Shown in pieces: positions 62,332-64,000 of a stretch of DNA of 64,000 nt. Within the stretch, counting starts at the first letter, position 1. Every line of letters starts with the position of its first letter. This stretch comes from DATJLY01 sp035532935 (GTDB lineage Bacteria; Pseudomonadota; Alphaproteobacteria; ATCC43930; CGMCC-115725). The notes under the pieces were generated by a model. That model had not been told where the DNA came from. It saw only the letters and a program-made list of their open reading frames with translations, and made no database searches. The DNA lies in NCBI GenBank assembly GCA_035532935.1, contig DATKQE010000013.1, forward strand, positions 48,566 to 112,565, given 5' to 3'. The translations under genes were made by a program, and so were the position numbers.

Positions 62332-63169
62332 CGCGGCCGCCGGCACCATCCTCTCCGTGCGCCACCTGACCATGCGCTTCGGCGGTCTGGTCGCGGTCGA
62401 CGACGTCTCGTTCGACGCCAAGCGCGGCGACATCACGGCGCTGATCGGCCCGAACGGCGCCGGCAAGACCACCGTGTTCAACTGCATCACCGGCTTCTAC
62501 AAACCGACGGTCGGCATGCTGGCGCTCACCCACCGCGACGGCAGCGTCTATCTGCTCGAGCGCCTCTACGACTTCCGCATCAACAAGCTCGCGCGCGTCG
62601 CCCGCACCTTCCAGAACATCCGCCTGTTCCAAGGCATGACCGCGCTGGAAAACCTGATGGTCGCGCAGCACAATCGGCTGATGCGTGCCTCCGGCCTGAC
62701 CGTGCTCGGCATGTTCGGCGTCTCGACCTTTACCGCGGCCGAGCGGGCCGCCAAGGACAAGGCGCGCTATTGGCTCGACCGCATCGGCCTCGTCGACCGC
62801 GCCGACAATCCGGCTGGCTCGCTGCCCTACGGCGCCCAGCGCCGGCTCGAGGTCGCGCGTGCCATGTGCGCCGATCCGGTGCTGCTCTGCCTCGACGAGC
62901 CGGCGGCCGGCCTGAACGCGCGCGAAAGCGCCGAGCTCAACGAATTGCTGCTGTTCATCCGCGCCGAGCACGCCGCCTCGATTCTGCTGATCGAGCACGA
63001 CATGTCTGTGGTGATGGAGATTTCCGACCACATCGTGGTGCTCGACTACGGCGTCAAGATCGCCGACGGCGCGCCGCAAGCCGTGCGCGACGATCCCAAG
63101 GTCATCGCCGCCTATCTCGGCGTCCACGACGAGGAGATCGAAGACGCCCACGCGGAGGCCGGCCTATGA
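62324..63169 (+). CDS. livG: ABC transporter ATP-binding protein LivG
   Basis: A 281-residue ATPase. Walker A is GPNGAGKTTVFNCITGFYKP, the signature reads LPYGAQRRLEVARAM (a Liv-type variant of LSGGQ), Walker B is LLCLDEPAAGL and the switch histidine is in LLIEHDMSVVMEISD. An insertion of about 15 residues follows the Walker A region (HRDGSVYLLERLYDFRI), as in several alphaproteobacterial LivG proteins. It overlaps livF by four bases. It pairs with LivF to energise LivHM. Confidence 0.95.
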
Positions 63170-63915
63170 GCGCGCTCGAAGCCACCGGCACCGCCACGCC
63201 GCTGCTGTCGGTGCGCGGCGTGAAGACCTATTACGGCAACATCATCGCGCTGAAGGGCGTCGATCTCGACATCAATCCCGGCGAAATCGTCGCCATGATC
63301 GGCGCCAACGGCGCCGGCAAGTCGACGCTGATGATGACCATCTTCGGCAACCCGCGCCCGCGCGAGGGCCGCGTCTTCTACGACGGCCGCGACATCACCG
63401 GCCTGCCCGCCCATGAAATCGCCCGCATGCACATCGCGCAAGCGCCGGAAGGCCGCCGCATCTTCGGCCGCATGACGGTGATGGAGAACCTGCAGATGGG
63501 CGCGACCGTCACCGACGAGCGCTACTTCGCGGACGACCTCGCGCGCGTGTTCGAATTGTTCCCGCGCCTGAAGGAGCGCGTGCATCAGCGCGGCGGCACG
63601 CTGTCCGGCGGCGAGCAGCAGATGCTGGCGATCGGTCGCGCGCTGATGAGCCGGCCGCGTCTCTTGCTTCTCGACGAGCCCTCGCTCGGCCTCGCGCCGC
63701 TCTTGGCCAAGCAGATATTCGACGCCATCCGCGCCCTCAATGAGCGCGAGAAGCTGACCGTGTTCCTGGTCGAGCAGAACGCCTTCCATGCGCTCAAGCT
63801 CGCCCATCGCGGCTACGTCATGGTGAATGGGCTGATCACCATGTCCGGCCCGGGCCGCGAATTGCTGCAGCGGCCGGAGGTGCGCGCCGCTTATCTCGAA
63901 GGCGGACGGCATTGA
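63166..63915 (+). CDS. livF: ABC transporter ATP-binding protein LivF
   Basis: A 249-residue ATPase. Walker A is GANGAGKSTLMMTIFGNPRP, the Q-loop region is IAQAPEGRRIFGRMTV, the signature is LSGGEQQMLAIGRALM, Walker B is LLLLDEPSLGLAPLL, and the switch region is FLVEQNAFHALK with Gln-Asn in place of His-Asp, normal for LivF. It starts within the livG stop (ATGA). No livK binding-protein gene lies upstream of livH; it may follow beyond the window. Confidence 0.95.
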   Translation: MSALEATGTATPLLSVRGVKTYYGNIIALKGVDLDINPGEIVAMIGANGAGKSTLMMTIFGNPRPREGRVFYDGRDITGLPAHEIARMHIAQAPEGRRIFGRMTVMENLQMGATVTDERYFADDLARVFELFPRLKERVHQRGGTLSGGEQQMLAIGRALMSRPRLLLLDEPSLGLAPLLAKQIFDAIRALNEREKLTVFLVEQNAFHALKLAHRGYVMVNGLITMSGPGRELLQRPEVRAAYLEGGRH

Positions 63916-63933
63916 AATGAGGCAGCCCCGGCC

Positions 63934-64000
63934 ATGACCGCGCTTTACGCAACCGAATCCTGGCTGCAGGTCCTGATGGTCACCGGCATCATCGGCGGCG
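63934..64000 (+). CDS. DUF6867 family membrane protein (partial, start only)
   Basis: The last 67 bases of the window open a frame MTALYATESWLQVLMVTGII, running into GG at the edge. This hydrophobic start and the position directly after livF are typical of the DUF6867 small membrane proteins found in alphaproteobacterial liv operons. Their function is unknown. Only 22 residues are visible, so the call rests largely on context. Confidence 0.6.
   Translation, partial: MTALYATESWLQVLMVTGIIGG

Overview
The window is a GC-rich, densely coded stretch of a bacterial chromosome, almost certainly from an alphaproteobacterium. Supporting features are an LdtR-type MarR regulator, a short DUF6898 protein, a DUF6867 gene after a Liv transporter, a Bpt-type aminoacyl-tRNA-protein transferase and an Rrf2-led SUF operon. 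The metabolism is aerobic and heterotrophic, rich in acyl-CoA chemistry. No rRNA, tRNA, CRISPR array, insertion sequence or prophage was seen. I cannot name the genus; Rhodospirillales or Hyphomicrobiales would fit. Many genes overlap by 1-8 bases, and five convergent pairs overlap at their 3' ends.

1-7.2 kb (minus strand): molybdate uptake (modA, partial modB), a two-component system with a possible 27-codon membrane ORF upstream, an ACAD11-like acyl-CoA dehydrogenase, an AadA-like nucleotidyltransferase and a MetE-like methyltransferase. 7.3-13.4 kb (plus): an Rrf2 regulator behind an 11-bp inverted repeat, then sufBCDSU and sufT, with a Gram-positive-style SufU and no sufA or sufE in the run. 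13.5-19.7 kb: a coupled GNAT acetyltransferase and TPR/ATP-grasp protein, two GST-family proteins, two c-type cytochromes, an SDR lacking the usual Tyr-x3-Lys, and a small conserved-looking protein. 20-28.7 kb: PHB depolymerase, a beta-keto acid cleavage enzyme and a two-subunit CoA-transferase. These could mobilise PHB and make and activate acetoacetate. A convergent operon follows (thiolase, CatIJ/IpdAB-like CoA-transferase, CaiB-type CoA-transferase) that suggests a 3-oxoadipate-like beta-keto acid route.

28.8-42.2 kb: a GGT-family hydrolase, a 1162-residue iron-sulfur flavoprotein resembling an NfnB-NfnA fusion, a drug exporter, and a collapsed soeABC-like sulfite dehydrogenase locus in which the start of soeA is joined out of frame to the end of soeC. 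After these come bpt, the motAB stator genes, a frameshifted PLP-enzyme remnant, a dienelactone hydrolase and a FAH-family hydrolase. 42.4-52.5 kb: a CBS-pair protein, a penicillin-acylase/aldehyde dehydrogenase pair, an MHYT histidine kinase with a damaged ATP-binding motif, a CaiB-type CoA-transferase, two alpha/beta hydrolases and hemB. 52.6-59.7 kb: valine-degradation genes (isobutyryl-CoA dehydrogenase, HIBCH, HIBADH) interrupted by an opposite-strand orphan ABC binding protein, then ldtR, a strong terminator, glutaryl-CoA dehydrogenase, DUF6898 and msrQ. 60-64 kb: the branched-chain amino acid-type transporter livHMGF and the start of a DUF6867 gene, preceded by a REP-like repeat.

The strongest candidates for something undescribed are the GNAT/TPR-ATP-grasp pair, the single-chain Nfn-like enzyme with an unassigned N-terminal domain, the rare-codon AT-rich patch inside the beta-keto acid cleavage gene, and the nested inverted repeat in front of phaZ. 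The soeAC collapse and the kinase with a missing G1 aspartate look like decay events. All functions come from motif reading, not database searches.
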